Shown here: positions 18,111-26,362 of the stretch, piece by piece
Position numbering within the stretch: position 1 is the stretch's first letter
Layout: each line of letters starts with the position of its first letter
DNA from: Paenibacillus glycanilyticus NBRC 16618
GTDB taxonomy: Bacteria > Bacillota > Bacilli > Paenibacillales > Paenibacillaceae
Assembly (NCBI RefSeq): GCF_004000805.1
Contig: NZ_BILY01000016.1
Span: forward strand, 88,730-152,729
Direction: 5' to 3'
DNA: 64,000 bases
Position numbers and translations under genes: made by a program
Notes under the pieces: generated by a model
Told to the model about the DNA's origin: nothing
Seen by the model: the letters and a program-made list of their open reading frames with translations, nothing else
The model's database searches: none

Positions 18111-19504
18111 ACGATGATCCGCACGACATACAGCACGCTAACGACCATCATCATATCGAAGCAGACGTTAAACAGGAACAAATGCTTGCCGAGATCCGCC
18201 TCCCCGTCGCCAACAAGGGGGACGGTAAAGCCACACATCCCGACAAGCGCAAGAACAAACAAAGCCTCCAGATACAGCCGCTGCTGCACCGATCTCCAAC
18301 GCCTTATATACTCGACGGCAAGCACGGCCAGATAAGCCGCGGCAAACGCCGCAATAAACCAAAGTTTGTTCGGCATAACCTTCAGCTTAAACGTACTCCA
18401 GGTGCTATAAGCGTAGCTGACCGCCCCGTAAGGCTTGCCCGCCTCCTTCTCGTAGCTTCCCAGATAAAAAGGCCGGATACTCATTCCGTTCTTCGCAGCT
18501 CGCTTCAGCTTCTGCAGGAATCTGTCCGGATGTTTTGCGTAATACAGCAGCACATCTTTATGGCTGATCCCCTCAAGCGCCGCAACAATGCGGGGGTCGT
18601 TCTGCTTGATTACCGTATCCTTCTGAAAAAAATTCGTTCCGGCATTCACCTTGAATGCCTCCGGCAATCCCAGCTCCCTAAGATCCGACGCCGGGTCCGG
18701 CGAGTCCTTGAGTACACCAAAGAACACCGTTTGATACAGGTTAATATGCTTCAGTCCGCTTGGAGCAGCGGCATACATTGTAACGGTAGCAAGCAGCAGC
18801 ACGGCCGACCAGATTCCGACCGTCCATCGCCATGCCCGGTCAGCACGCAGCTTCCAGTAACGCAAGCCCAGCAGCAGAAACAGGAGCCCAATTGGGGCGT
18901 TTTGCAGCTTCGTGCCGACAAGACAAACCGCCGACAAATAAAAGGCCGTCAGAAGCCAGACCGAAGGCTTGTCCGAATGCGGCAAAGCAAGCGCCAATCC
19001 GAACGTAAGCAGCATAAAGATGACGGTGACCGCTTCGCCGAAAAACGAGTTGAAATAAGCGACGTATCCAATATCCAGAAATACAAGCGCCAAGCTTGCG
19101 ATAAGCACGGTATTAAAGACGATCGAACGCTGCTTATTGAATTTAACGATGACATACAAGGCCGCGACATACAGCACCGAATACAGCAACGATAGGATCC
19201 GGATGTCAAACGTCTGCGAGTTGACCGCTCTGCCGATTATTCCCGCAATAAAAACGGGGATGATCTGGGAGGAAATATATCTATCCGCCGAGAACGGCCC
19301 GTAATGATACAACCTATGAAAATATCCGAAATACTTGTCCCGGTAAGATTCGCCGGGATCGGCGAAGTCGATACCGCCTGCCAGCATCATGCGGTAAAAG
19401 TCGCCATTATTCGCAACCCCGACGGGGCTGAAAAATAACAGCGGCAACAAGACAGCGGCTGCAACGATAACGGCCAGCCACTCCAAACGAATCCTTATTT
19501 TCAA
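18080..19504 (-). CDS. Polytopic membrane protein, possible glycan hexosyltransferase (WsfD-like)
   Basis: About 474 residues with ten or more predicted membrane helices. It starts at TTG with GGAGG six bases upstream. After the first helix comes an acidic extracellular loop, VANNGDFYRMMLAGG, which resembles the loop carrying catalytic Asp residues in GT-C type glycosyltransferases. A larger extracellular segment between late helices contains AKHPDRFLQKLKRAAKNG and SYEKEAGKPYGAV. I lean to a lipid-linked-sugar-dependent glycosyltransferase of the WsfD kind, but no diagnostic motif settles it. It stands alone between convergent small genes and the dinB remnant. Confidence 0.6.
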   Translation of the reverse strand: MKIRIRLEWLAVIVAAAVLLPLLFFSPVGVANNGDFYRMMLAGGIDFADPGESYRDKYFGYFHRLYHYGPFSADRYISSQIIPVFIAGIIGRAVNSQTFDIRILSLLYSVLYVAALYVIVKFNKQRSIVFNTVLIASLALVFLDIGYVAYFNSFFGEAVTVIFMLLTFGLALALPHSDKPSVWLLTAFYLSAVCLVGTKLQNAPIGLLFLLLGLRYWKLRADRAWRWTVGIWSAVLLLATVTMYAAAPSGLKHINLYQTVFFGVLKDSPDPASDLRELGLPEAFKVNAGTNFFQKDTVIKQNDPRIVAALEGISHKDVLLYYAKHPDRFLQKLKRAAKNGMSIRPFYLGSYEKEAGKPYGAVSYAYSTWSTFKLKVMPNKLWFIAAFAAAYLAVLAVEYIRRWRSVQQRLYLEALFVLALVGMCGFTVPLVGDGEADLGKHLFLFNVCFDMMMVVSVLYVVRIIVKKAGLPRGA

Positions 19505-19569
19505 ATAGTACCTCCGACAAATCTCAACATTTTTGCATGTATGACCTGACTTCCGGACTAGGACTTTAT

Positions 19570-19668
19570 GTGGACATCCTCTGTTGTGGATATGTTATTA
19601 ACTTTATGTAAAGTCCCACTATAATTGGGGATTATACATGTTGATAATGTGGATAAGCCTGTGGATTA
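19570..19668. promoter_or_regulatory. Cluster of DnaA-box-like nonamers
   Basis: A perfect DnaA box TGTGGATAA (19648-19656) is accompanied by TGTGGACAT (19570-19578), TGTGGATAT (19586-19594) and TGTGGATTA (19660-19668), all in the same orientation within 100 bases. No dnaA or dnaN gene is nearby, so this is not oriC. It could be a DnaA-titration or DnaA-regulated site, or partly chance because the right half overlaps the dinB remnant. Confidence 0.4.
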
Positions 19669-19805
19669 ATTAAATTGCCGTACAGGAAAAAGATATAATC
19701 CGTTGCAATGCCCGGATGCCCCTGTTGTCTTAGTATTGCCGTCACTTTCCCCCGGTGATACGTACCATGGTTAACAACATGCTGAATAATACCCGATACG
19801 CTGCC
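19632..19805 (-). pseudogene. Remnant of a DinB/YfiT-like protein gene (C-terminal part only)
   Basis: Read on the minus strand, the open stretch encodes [19 protein letters not shown] followed by [20 protein letters not shown], the C-terminal helix and metal-binding [11 protein letters not shown] signature of DinB-family (YfiT-like) proteins. An in-frame TGA at 19806 precedes it, there is no usable start codon, and the normal N-terminal two thirds (about 110 residues) is absent upstream. It is therefore a decayed fragment, lying in the gap between the membrane protein and pspA. Confidence 0.75.
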
Positions 19806-19947
19806 TCAAATGCTCGAACAGCCGCTTGTGAAACCGGGGCCCACTTTTTCCCGAACTATCGAAATGAAACCTAATCGAGCGTATAATCGTATGTAGGTGA
19901 TATAAGCTCCAATATTGAAAATCGAAAATTCCGGGAGGATGTTTAAA

Positions 19948-20622
19948 ATGTCTATTTTCAAACGACTTCGTGACCTTACTTTATCGAATGTGTACGCTCT
20001 GATTGAGAAAGCGGAAGATCCGATCAAGCTGACTGACCAATATATCCGTGACATGCAAGAAGATCTTGAGGATGCCGAAAAAGCCGTAGCGGCCCAAATC
20101 GCTCTCGAGAAAAAATTCAAGCAGCTGTACGAAGAGCAAGCTCAGCTCGTGGAAAAACGCGGCGAGCAAGCACATATCGCGGCTCAAGCTCAGAACATCG
20201 ACCTTGCCCGCCGTGCGCTGGAAGAAAAAAAATCGGCTGAAGCGAAAGCCGCCGAATACAAAACAAGCTTTGACAACAACAAAGCGATGGCGGATAACCT
20301 CCGCGCGAAGCTCGACGAAATGCGCAAACAGCTGACCGAGATGAAAAACAAACGCGAGACGCTTGTTGCCCGCTACCAAGCGGCCAAAGCGCAAGAGCAT
20401 ATCAACAAATCGCTTGCGGGCTTCAGCTCCGATTCCGCTTCCGCAGGCCTGAAGCGCATGGAAGAAAAAATGCTTCAAGCCGAAGCACGCGCCGAAGCAT
20501 CGAACGAACTTGCCCAGTCCAAAGGCAAATCGCTTGACGACGAGTTCGCGGCTCTTGGCAAGGACAAAGCGGTTGAAGACGAACTGGCCGCGCTGATGAG
20601 ACAGTACGAAAAGAAGGAATAG
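19948..20622 (+). CDS. pspA: PspA/IM30 family membrane-stress protein
   Basis: Coiled-coil ESCRT-III-like protein (224 residues) that binds and stabilises the inner face of stressed membranes. The N-terminal amphipathic helix MSIFKRLRDLTLSNVYALIE is followed by IKLTDQYIRDMQEDLEDAEK and long heptad-rich helices up to about residue 180, with a short acidic C-terminus (EDELAALMRQYEKKE). The ATG at 19948 is chosen because GGGAGG lies nine bases before it. It heads a set with DUF350, DUF4178 and DUF4247 proteins, a grouping that recurs in Bacillales, and a hairpin lies between it and the next gene. Confidence 0.95.
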   Translation: MSIFKRLRDLTLSNVYALIEKAEDPIKLTDQYIRDMQEDLEDAEKAVAAQIALEKKFKQLYEEQAQLVEKRGEQAHIAAQAQNIDLARRALEEKKSAEAKAAEYKTSFDNNKAMADNLRAKLDEMRKQLTEMKNKRETLVARYQAAKAQEHINKSLAGFSSDSASAGLKRMEEKMLQAEARAEASNELAQSKGKSLDDEFAALGKDKAVEDELAALMRQYEKKE

Positions 20623-20662
20623 CTCCTGCTCGCATGGAATAAAATGGACTGACGCAAACATG

Positions 20663-20704
20663 TCCGCCGGCGCCATAGCTTAACGGCAGCGCCGGCGGAT
20701 TTTG
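20663..20704 (+). terminator. Hairpin terminator between pspA and the DUF350 gene
   Basis: A perfect 11-base stem TCCGCCGGCGC/GCGCCGGCGGA followed by a short T run. It probably raises pspA expression over the downstream genes by partial termination or RNA protection, since no clear new promoter is seen before the DUF350 gene. Confidence 0.7.
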
Positions 20705-20731
20705 CGGTTCTATTACTTTATTGGGGGAAAG

Positions 20732-21139
20732 ATGGTCATGACTTGGACGGATTTGCTTCAAATTCCGGTGTGGACAGGCGCTGGGGCGCTGCTGCTTTTT
20801 ATCCTCATGTATTTAGACTCATTGTCCACGAAATACCATGATTTTAAGGAAATGAAAGATGGTAATATGGCTGTAGCGGTCCGTTTCGTCATGAAGCTGG
20901 GCGCACAGGCCTACATCCTTGCATCGTCGATCGGACAGGCAACTTACATGTGGGAAGCTCTTGTGATCTCGCTTGTATCGTTTATCACCCTGCTGATTGT
21001 CGAAGCGATTTTCCGGATTATATTTGGTGCCATTGCCGGCATTCAGCTGGACAAAGGCATTCACGAGGGCAAGGTCGGCTACGCGTTAATCGCCGGGTCC
21101 CTTCACATTGCGGGTGCGCTGATTATTGCTTCGGTCTAA
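20732..21139 (+). CDS. DUF350 domain membrane protein
   Basis: About 135 residues with four hydrophobic helices: WTGAGALLLFILMYLDSL, VMKLGAQAYILASSIGQAT, ALVISLVSFITLLIVEAIF and ALIAGSLHIAGALIIASV. DUF350 proteins are small polytopic proteins often encoded next to pspA-like genes; a role in membrane-stress response is suspected but no activity is proven. Either ATG at 20732 or at 20738 could be used after GGGGGAAAG; the second has the more usual spacing. The DUF4178 gene follows after 30 bases. Confidence 0.88.
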   Translation: MVMTWTDLLQIPVWTGAGALLLFILMYLDSLSTKYHDFKEMKDGNMAVAVRFVMKLGAQAYILASSIGQATYMWEALVISLVSFITLLIVEAIFRIIFGAIAGIQLDKGIHEGKVGYALIAGSLHIAGALIIASV

Positions 21140-21169
21140 CAGAACGATCGTACGAAGGAGTAAACCTAG

Positions 21170-21676
21170 ATGAGCATTTTTAAACGGATTAAAAATATTA
21201 TGGCAAAGCCTGAGCCGGTGAAAGCGGAGAAAAGCATCCTGTCTCTAGCTCCCGGCGATGTATGTGAAGTTTCCCTGGTCACGTACCAAGTAACCGGCAG
21301 CAGCCGGAACCGCAGCCGCAACGCGGTTGTGCTGACGCTGCAGGACGGCAGCGACATCCGCTATCTCTCGATTGAGGAACGCGAAAGAACGGTTTTCGCG
21401 CTGTACGAGCAAATCGACGGAAGACTGGATACGTTTGACGAAGTACCAACTACCCTTGAGCTGGATGACCGGGCTTATCACATGGAAGAGAACTTCTCGG
21501 GTATGATCTCGGCCAACGGCAAAACGCCGTTTATGCAAGGCGGCGAGCAATACGTATGGCAGTATCAGTCCGACGATATGAAGCTGCTCCGCGTGGAATG
21601 GCTGGACGGACGCTTCATGCTGTATGTCGGCGAATCCGTGCTGCCCGCGGATGTCCGCGTGATTCGGGGCGCATAG
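21170..21676 (+). CDS. DUF4178 domain protein
   Basis: Soluble protein of 168 residues, no signal or membrane helix. It opens MSIFKRIKNIMAKPEP, which resembles the amphipathic N-terminus of PspA (MSIFKRL) encoded in the same operon. A beta-rich DUF4178 region follows (LAPGDVCEVSLVTYQVTGSS, IRYLSIEERER, MEENFSGMISANGKTPF, YVWQYQSDDMKLLRVEW). The domain function is unknown. The shared N-terminal motif suggests that it is recruited to the same membrane patches as PspA, which is inference. Confidence 0.87.
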   Translation: MSIFKRIKNIMAKPEPVKAEKSILSLAPGDVCEVSLVTYQVTGSSRNRSRNAVVLTLQDGSDIRYLSIEERERTVFALYEQIDGRLDTFDEVPTTLELDDRAYHMEENFSGMISANGKTPFMQGGEQYVWQYQSDDMKLLRVEWLDGRFMLYVGESVLPADVRVIRGA

Positions 21677-21691
21677 GGTGAAGCAATTCTT

Positions 21692-21775
21692 AAGTGAATG
21701 CTTTCGAAGTAAGAATTGCTTCGCAATTCTTTAAGTTTATGCTTTCGAAGTAAGAATTGCTTCGCAATTCTTTTT
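21692..21775. repeat. Tandem direct repeat with terminator-like hairpins
   Basis: Two copies of a 40-base unit (21692-21731 and 21733-21773). Each has ATGCTTTCGAAGTAAG and the perfect hairpin AAGAATTGC-TTC-GCAATTCTT. The second copy is followed by a T run that leads straight into the AGGAGGAG site of the next gene. The same ATGCTTTCGAAGTAAGAA core occurs in inverted orientation at 39143-39162, upstream of murG. Confidence 0.85.
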
Positions 21776-21787
21776 AGGAGGAGCAAG

Positions 21788-22525
21788 ATGAAGAAGTGGT
21801 GGCTTCATAGCATCAAAATTATTCTATTACTCAGCCTCGTCATTCCCATGCTTGCGGCCTGCGCCATCTCCGACACCGTAAAGGAGAAGTACCCGCTTGA
21901 ATCGGTGAACGGTTCGGGCAGCCAGACGTCTTACGTCTACCGGGCTGCGGACCAGACCGTTCCGGAGGTCGCCAAGCAGCTTGTCGATAAGAAGAAGCCG
22001 GAGCAGCAGTCTGCGGAAAGTACCGAGAGGATGTTCCTCGTCTACAGCGATGAGGTCATCCAGATCCAGCAGGCTCCCGATGATCCGTCGGACTCCCTGA
22101 TCGAGATCGACTCCAAGGAATACGTACGCAACAACTACAGCAGCAGCTTCCTGGAGGGCTACCTGCTCGCCAGCGTGCTGAGCGATCTGTTCGATAACGG
22201 CAGGTACGGTCATGGCAATTACCGCGGTTACTCCCAGAAGGATGTCTACAAACCGAAGACCACTTACCATACGCCAACCGATCAGGATCTGAAAAAAGCA
22301 CCGCCAATGACGGTGAACCGTACCGGATCCATCTTAAAACGTTCGAAGAACGCCGACTCCACTGCGGTCGGATCAGGCAGCAGCAGCTCCACCGGCAAGA
22401 CCGGCAAGGTCATTACCGGCGGCTCGTCATCAAGCTCATCGAAGAAGAGCTCGGTCTTCACCAAGCCGAAAAAATCGGCGCCGAAGATCCGGATGGGCTC
22501 CGGCCGAGTTTCGCGGCGACGGTGA
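21788..22525 (+). CDS. DUF4247 domain lipoprotein
   Basis: Exported lipoprotein of 245 residues. The signal peptide MKKWWLHSIKIILLLSLVI ends in lipobox LAAC near residue 21. The DUF4247 domain (about 25-165) includes YPLESVNGSGSQTSYVYR, ERMFLVYSDEVIQIQQAPDD and YVRNNYSSSFLEGYLLASVL. The C-terminal 80 residues are low-complexity, Ser/Gly and then Lys/Arg rich (GSGSSSSTGKTGK, SVFTKPKKSAPKIRMG, ending RVSRRR), which could contact cell-wall polymers. It is the last gene of the PspA operon, preceded by two terminator-like hairpins that may tune its expression. Confidence 0.88.
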   Translation: MKKWWLHSIKIILLLSLVIPMLAACAISDTVKEKYPLESVNGSGSQTSYVYRAADQTVPEVAKQLVDKKKPEQQSAESTERMFLVYSDEVIQIQQAPDDPSDSLIEIDSKEYVRNNYSSSFLEGYLLASVLSDLFDNGRYGHGNYRGYSQKDVYKPKTTYHTPTDQDLKKAPPMTVNRTGSILKRSKNADSTAVGSGSSSSTGKTGKVITGGSSSSSSKKSSVFTKPKKSAPKIRMGSGRVSRRR

Positions 22526-22559
22526 CGATGCGCATGCTTACTGTGAATGGAGCAATAAA

Positions 22560-22599
22560 CACAAATAAACCGCCCGGGCGACCGGGCGGTTTATTTGTG
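22560..22599. terminator. Strong bidirectional terminator
   Basis: A perfect stem of 18 bases (arms CACAAATAAACCGCCCGG and its complement) with a four-base loop. It closes the PspA operon on the plus strand and the sugar ABC operon on the minus strand. Confidence 0.92.
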
Positions 22600-22615
22600 T
22601 TAGTCCTATTTTATC

Positions 22616-24322
22616 TTAGAAGCCAATGTCATTCCGTTCCGCGGCTTTTTGAGCGACAAACTCGGTCATTTCCTCGACACCGGCATCCTTGAATTTATCT
22701 TGGGCTTTGTGAAGGATTTTCAAAGCTTCATCATCCGATTTCGCGAAGTAGGCTTTCTGCAATTCCGCGTTAAAATCAAAGCTGCCTACCTTGTCGCGAT
22801 ATTGCTGATATTTCGGCCATTCTCTTTCAAGATAAGAGGCGCTTACTTTATCAATGATTTTAATCGGCATTTTCGCTGAGAAGCTTTCCTCCAGCTTATC
22901 CCATTGCGTTTTTTGATCATCTGTTTTCGGCCATGTCACCGTATCGGAGAATGCGCCAGTGAATCTGCCCGGCAGGAAGCTAAGTCCTTCGTCGCGCTTC
23001 AGGTCCGGATTGTCGTCAAATTGCTTCTTCACGTCCGGAATCCATTGCGGTCTTCCGTCCACCATCGTGTAATCCTTGCCTTCAATACCCCAGTACGCGA
23101 GCAGACGGCCTTCGTCGCTGTTTACGAAATCAATATAACGCAGTGCCGCATCCGGGTCTTTGATCTTCGCGCTCAAGAAGATCGCAGGGAATCCGGAACG
23201 TCCTGGCTTCTCAACCTGCGTAGCGATTTCGCCATTTTTATTCTTCATTGGACCAAGCAGCTCGTATTGCATTTCCGGATTCGTCTTATACAGCGTTTTG
23301 GACAGATCGCCAAGCATAGGCTGAGCTCCGAATACGGCAAGCTTGCCGGTGGTCAGCTTCTCCATCGCTGTCGTGTCGGTGTTGCTGAATGCTTCGGGAT
23401 CGAACAGTCCGCCCTGGATCAACTTGCGCAAATACATCATTTTGTCTTCTTCGTCTTTGGACAAAGCCCAGAAGGTCAGCTTGCCGTTTTCCTCGCGGAA
23501 GTCCGAAATATTGTAACCCGTCCAGCCCTTCGTGAATTGGCTGGAATCCCAACCGTTGTGCAGCGTTCCGGAAGGGATAACCGGCTTGCCGCTAATATCT
23601 TTGAAATTGCCGTTTTTGATCTTCTCCAGCAAATCGTACAGCTTATCCTGCGTATCGATATCCGCCGCATTTACATTCAGCGCCTTCAAAATATCGCCGC
23701 GGGCATAAAGGCCATAATTCCAGTTATGAATGCTTTCGATCGAACCGTCCGGCGTCTCCGTCGGAATAATATATTGCTTGCCCTTCAGATCAGGGCTATT
23801 CATGTCAAACTCGGCAAAGTCCTTCGCTATGCCAGTCGTGACCAGTCTCTTAATATTCGGATATTTATCGAGATAAGGCGTTAAGTCAAGAAGCTGACCT
23901 TCCAGAGCGGCTTTTTTGATAACTTGACCTTCACCGCCGGTTGTCGACCAGTACGGAGCGTTTACGATATCCGGAACCGTGCCGGAAGCGAACATGGTAT
24001 TCAGCTTCTCGACTTCACTTGTCGTGATGGATTCCATCTTGAGCGTGACGCCAGTCTTGTCTCTAATCGCTTTTGCTACCGGATTGTTCTCTTGATCTTG
24101 CGGGAAACCCGCTCCGCCGCCATTCCAGGCGCTCAGGAACGTTAACGTGACCTGCTTGGGTGCATCCGCTTCTTTTTGCCCCGTATTCGTTGCATTGCCT
24201 GCAGACGCAGACGCATCTGGTGCGTTGTTCCCCCCGTTATCGCTGCACGCCGTCATCGACAATGCAAGCAGCGGGATCGCGGCAGCCAGGCCAAGAGAAC
24301 CTTTTAATCTGGTTTTACGCAT
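22616..24322 (-). CDS. Extracellular sugar-binding lipoprotein of an Lpl-type ABC transporter
   Basis: Large (568 residues) solute-binding protein. Starting at the ATG at 24322 puts GAGAGGGG at good spacing; the upstream in-frame ATG overlaps that site. The signal peptide MRKTRLKGSLGLAAAIPLLA ends in lipobox MTAC, followed by a Ser/Asn/Gly linker. The rest has the family-1/LplA binding-protein pattern (VTLTFLSAWNGGGAG, MFASGTVPDIVNAPYW, LDLTPYLDKYPNIK, KLAVFGAQPM, ALRYIDFVNSDEGRLLAYWG). It is the last of three genes with two permeases, a carbohydrate importer that probably takes oligosaccharides; no dedicated ATPase is nearby, so a shared MsmX-type ATPase is likely. Confidence 0.93.
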   Translation of the reverse strand: MRKTRLKGSLGLAAAIPLLALSMTACSDNGGNNAPDASASAGNATNTGQKEADAPKQVTLTFLSAWNGGGAGFPQDQENNPVAKAIRDKTGVTLKMESITTSEVEKLNTMFASGTVPDIVNAPYWSTTGGEGQVIKKAALEGQLLDLTPYLDKYPNIKRLVTTGIAKDFAEFDMNSPDLKGKQYIIPTETPDGSIESIHNWNYGLYARGDILKALNVNAADIDTQDKLYDLLEKIKNGNFKDISGKPVIPSGTLHNGWDSSQFTKGWTGYNISDFREENGKLTFWALSKDEEDKMMYLRKLIQGGLFDPEAFSNTDTTAMEKLTTGKLAVFGAQPMLGDLSKTLYKTNPEMQYELLGPMKNKNGEIATQVEKPGRSGFPAIFLSAKIKDPDAALRYIDFVNSDEGRLLAYWGIEGKDYTMVDGRPQWIPDVKKQFDDNPDLKRDEGLSFLPGRFTGAFSDTVTWPKTDDQKTQWDKLEESFSAKMPIKIIDKVSASYLEREWPKYQQYRDKVGSFDFNAELQKAYFAKSDDEALKILHKAQDKFKDAGVEEMTEFVAQKAAERNDIGF

Positions 24323-24386
24323 TTGACAAGCCCCTCTCATTTTTAATTGTATATATAAAAGGCAATGCCTCTTATACCCCTCGCGA

Positions 24387-25301
24387 CTACTCTTTGAGCG
24401 AACCTACCAGCACACCCTTTACGAAGAACCGTTGAAGGAACGGATACACGCAAAGGATCGGAGTGGTAATGATGATAACGAATGTCATTCGGAGCGCTTC
24501 CGGCGTTACGCCCCGCAGTTCCATTTGGGATTGGCTCATGTTTTGGATGGACGATCCGCCGCTTGAACCCGTCATGGTCTGGAAGGACGCTTCGCTTATC
24601 ATTTTGTTCAGGAACGTCGCCGCAGGCTGAAGGTTTTCTTTCGAGATGAAGAACTGCCCGGTAAACCAGTCGTTCCACACGCCAACCCCTACAAACAAAG
24701 CTATGGTAGCCAATACCGGCATGGAAAGCGGGAGAATGATGCGGGCAAACACCTGCAGTTCGCTTGCCCCGTCGATTCGGGCCGACTCCGACAAGCTGGG
24801 AGGGATCCCGTCAAAAAACGTCTTCATGACAATCGCGTTAAAAAAGTCGTACAGCACGGGCAGCACCAGCACCCAATACGTATCGATAATATGAATTTGC
24901 CGGTACAAGATGAAGGTCGGAATCAATCCGCCGCTGAACAAGGTCGTAAAGAAGAAGAAAAAGACGATGTATTTCCTTCCCGGCAGACCTTTCCGCGAAA
25001 GGCCGTAAGCGAGCAAAGAAGTCAGCATGACGGAGCATAGGGTAACGATTACCGTCCTTGAAACGGAAATCCAAAAGGCATTCAAGACCTGCGGATTATT
25101 AAATGCCTTGGAGTAGTTCTCAAGCGTAAATACGCGAGGGTATAAGTAAATGCCGCCTTTCATCGCGTCATAGCCGTCATTAAACGAAAGCGCCAAAAAA
25201 TAAATAAAGGGGTAGAGTGCCGTCAGGCAAAATAGGAGCAAAACGGTATAATTCAAGGTCGAATATATTTTATCGGCTGCCGACATTCTTCTCGTGCCCA
25301 T
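24387..25301 (-). CDS. Carbohydrate ABC transporter permease (LplC type)
   Basis: Inner-membrane permease of 304 residues with six helices. It starts with the LplC-like NYTVLLLFCLTALYPFIYF, followed by LALSFNDGYDAMKGGIYLYP. The cytoplasmic coupling loop is visible as ESARIDGASELQVFARIILP (EAA motif), and the C-terminus ends in PILCVYPFLQRFFVKGVLVG, a hallmark of this subfamily. It lies 27 bases downstream of the other permease gene and 64 bases before the binding protein gene. Confidence 0.94.
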   Translation of the reverse strand: MGTRRMSAADKIYSTLNYTVLLLFCLTALYPFIYFLALSFNDGYDAMKGGIYLYPRVFTLENYSKAFNNPQVLNAFWISVSRTVIVTLCSVMLTSLLAYGLSRKGLPGRKYIVFFFFFTTLFSGGLIPTFILYRQIHIIDTYWVLVLPVLYDFFNAIVMKTFFDGIPPSLSESARIDGASELQVFARIILPLSMPVLATIALFVGVGVWNDWFTGQFFISKENLQPAATFLNKMISEASFQTMTGSSGGSSIQNMSQSQMELRGVTPEALRMTFVIIITTPILCVYPFLQRFFVKGVLVGSLKE

Positions 25302-25328
25302 TCCCGCACCTCCTCAAATGAATTATCA

Positions 25329-26282
25329 TCACCATAAAGACACGTCGCTTACTTTCTTGGCTATCTTGTTGACCGTTATGATGAGGATGAGCGAGATGGC
25401 CGATTTGAATAAGCCGATCGCCGTGGAATAAGCGAATTGTCCTTGCTGGATACCCGTCTTAAGCACGTAGGTGTCCAATATCTCAGAGACGCTTAAGGTA
25501 GCTGGCGTCTGCATTAGCCATATTTGGTCAAACCCGGCATTCAGAATGCCGCTTAGGGAGAAAATCAGCAGAATGCCGATCGTAGGCACCAAGGTTGGCA
25601 GCGTGATTTTGAACAGCTTGCTCCAGCGGCCCGCCCCGTCTATTTCCGCGGCTTCATACAAGTGTGGATCAATGTTGGTTAACGCGGCCAAATAAATGAT
25701 CGAGCCCCAGCCAATGCCCTTCCAGATGTCGGAGGAAATGACAAGCGGATAAAATAAGGACGGCATTCCCATAAAAAAGATCGAATCGAGCCCCATTTTT
25801 TCGCGAATGTCATTCACAAGACCAACGTTGGGAGAAAGAATTTTTTGCATCAGCGTTACGACTACGACCCAGGATACAAAGTGTGGCAGGTAAGAAATCG
25901 TTTGGAAGATGCGTTTGATTTTGCTGCGCATCACGGCGTTAAGCATTAAAGCAAGAACTAGCGGTGCCGGGAATCCGAACAGCAGCTTAAGACCGCTGAT
26001 CGACAGCGTATTTTTGAGAACGGAATAAAAGTTGGAATCATTCAAGAACTGCTTGAAAAACCGCAGCCCTTCCCATGGACTTCCCATTATTCCGAGATTG
26101 TACTTAAAATCTTTAAATGCGATCAAAACGCCATACATCGGATAATAGCTGAACACCAAATACCAAATAACAGCTGGAAGCATAAACAAGTACGCATGCC
26201 TGAAATACCAAACTCTAGACCAAGTCTGGTTCTTTTTTTTGGGTATCGGCATAACTTCGGCTTTTGCCTCATTCACAATCAT
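25329..26282 (-). CDS. Carbohydrate ABC transporter permease (LplB type)
   Basis: Permease of about 317 residues. The ATG at 26282 follows an AGGAGG site by 11 bases; the GTG at 26294 overlaps that site. The hydrophobic pattern shows six helices starting at YLFMLPAVIWYLVFSYYPMY. The motif IAFKDFKYNLGIMGSPWEGL and the coupling loop YEAAEIDGAGRWSKLFKIT (EAA motif) are typical of LplB/YtcP-like components. It is the first gene of the three-gene sugar importer and lies directly downstream of a perfect cre sequence, so it is probably subject to CcpA repression. Confidence 0.94.
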   Translation of the reverse strand: MIVNEAKAEVMPIPKKKNQTWSRVWYFRHAYLFMLPAVIWYLVFSYYPMYGVLIAFKDFKYNLGIMGSPWEGLRFFKQFLNDSNFYSVLKNTLSISGLKLLFGFPAPLVLALMLNAVMRSKIKRIFQTISYLPHFVSWVVVVTLMQKILSPNVGLVNDIREKMGLDSIFFMGMPSLFYPLVISSDIWKGIGWGSIIYLAALTNIDPHLYEAAEIDGAGRWSKLFKITLPTLVPTIGILLIFSLSGILNAGFDQIWLMQTPATLSVSEILDTYVLKTGIQQGQFAYSTAIGLFKSAISLILIITVNKIAKKVSDVSLW

Positions 26283-26348
26283 TGTCTCTTCCACCTCCTA
26301 AAATGGATAACACACAATCGCGGAATCGGATAACTCTCCCTCTTAAGG

Positions 26349-26362
26349 TGAAAGCGGTTTCA
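26349..26362. promoter_or_regulatory. cre site (CcpA operator)
   Basis: TGAAAGCGGTTTCA fits the consensus TGWAANCGNTNWCA at every position and is a perfect palindrome apart from the centre. It lies 67 bases upstream of the first permease gene. The AT-rich run from 26364 to about 26395, with overlapping palindromes of ATATTAAAT type, may hold the promoter. From 26363 to 26740 no gene is supported; the open frames there are short and without ribosome binding sites. Confidence 0.75.

Noticed and set aside
18182..19195. 337-codon plus-strand frame opposite the membrane protein gene
   Set aside because: Very basic, Gln/Arg-rich translation typical of an antisense shadow; the minus-strand frame has clear membrane helices and a ribosome binding site.
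19570..19668. Chromosomal replication origin
   Set aside because: No dnaA, dnaN or AT-rich unwinding element is nearby; only a DnaA-box-like cluster.
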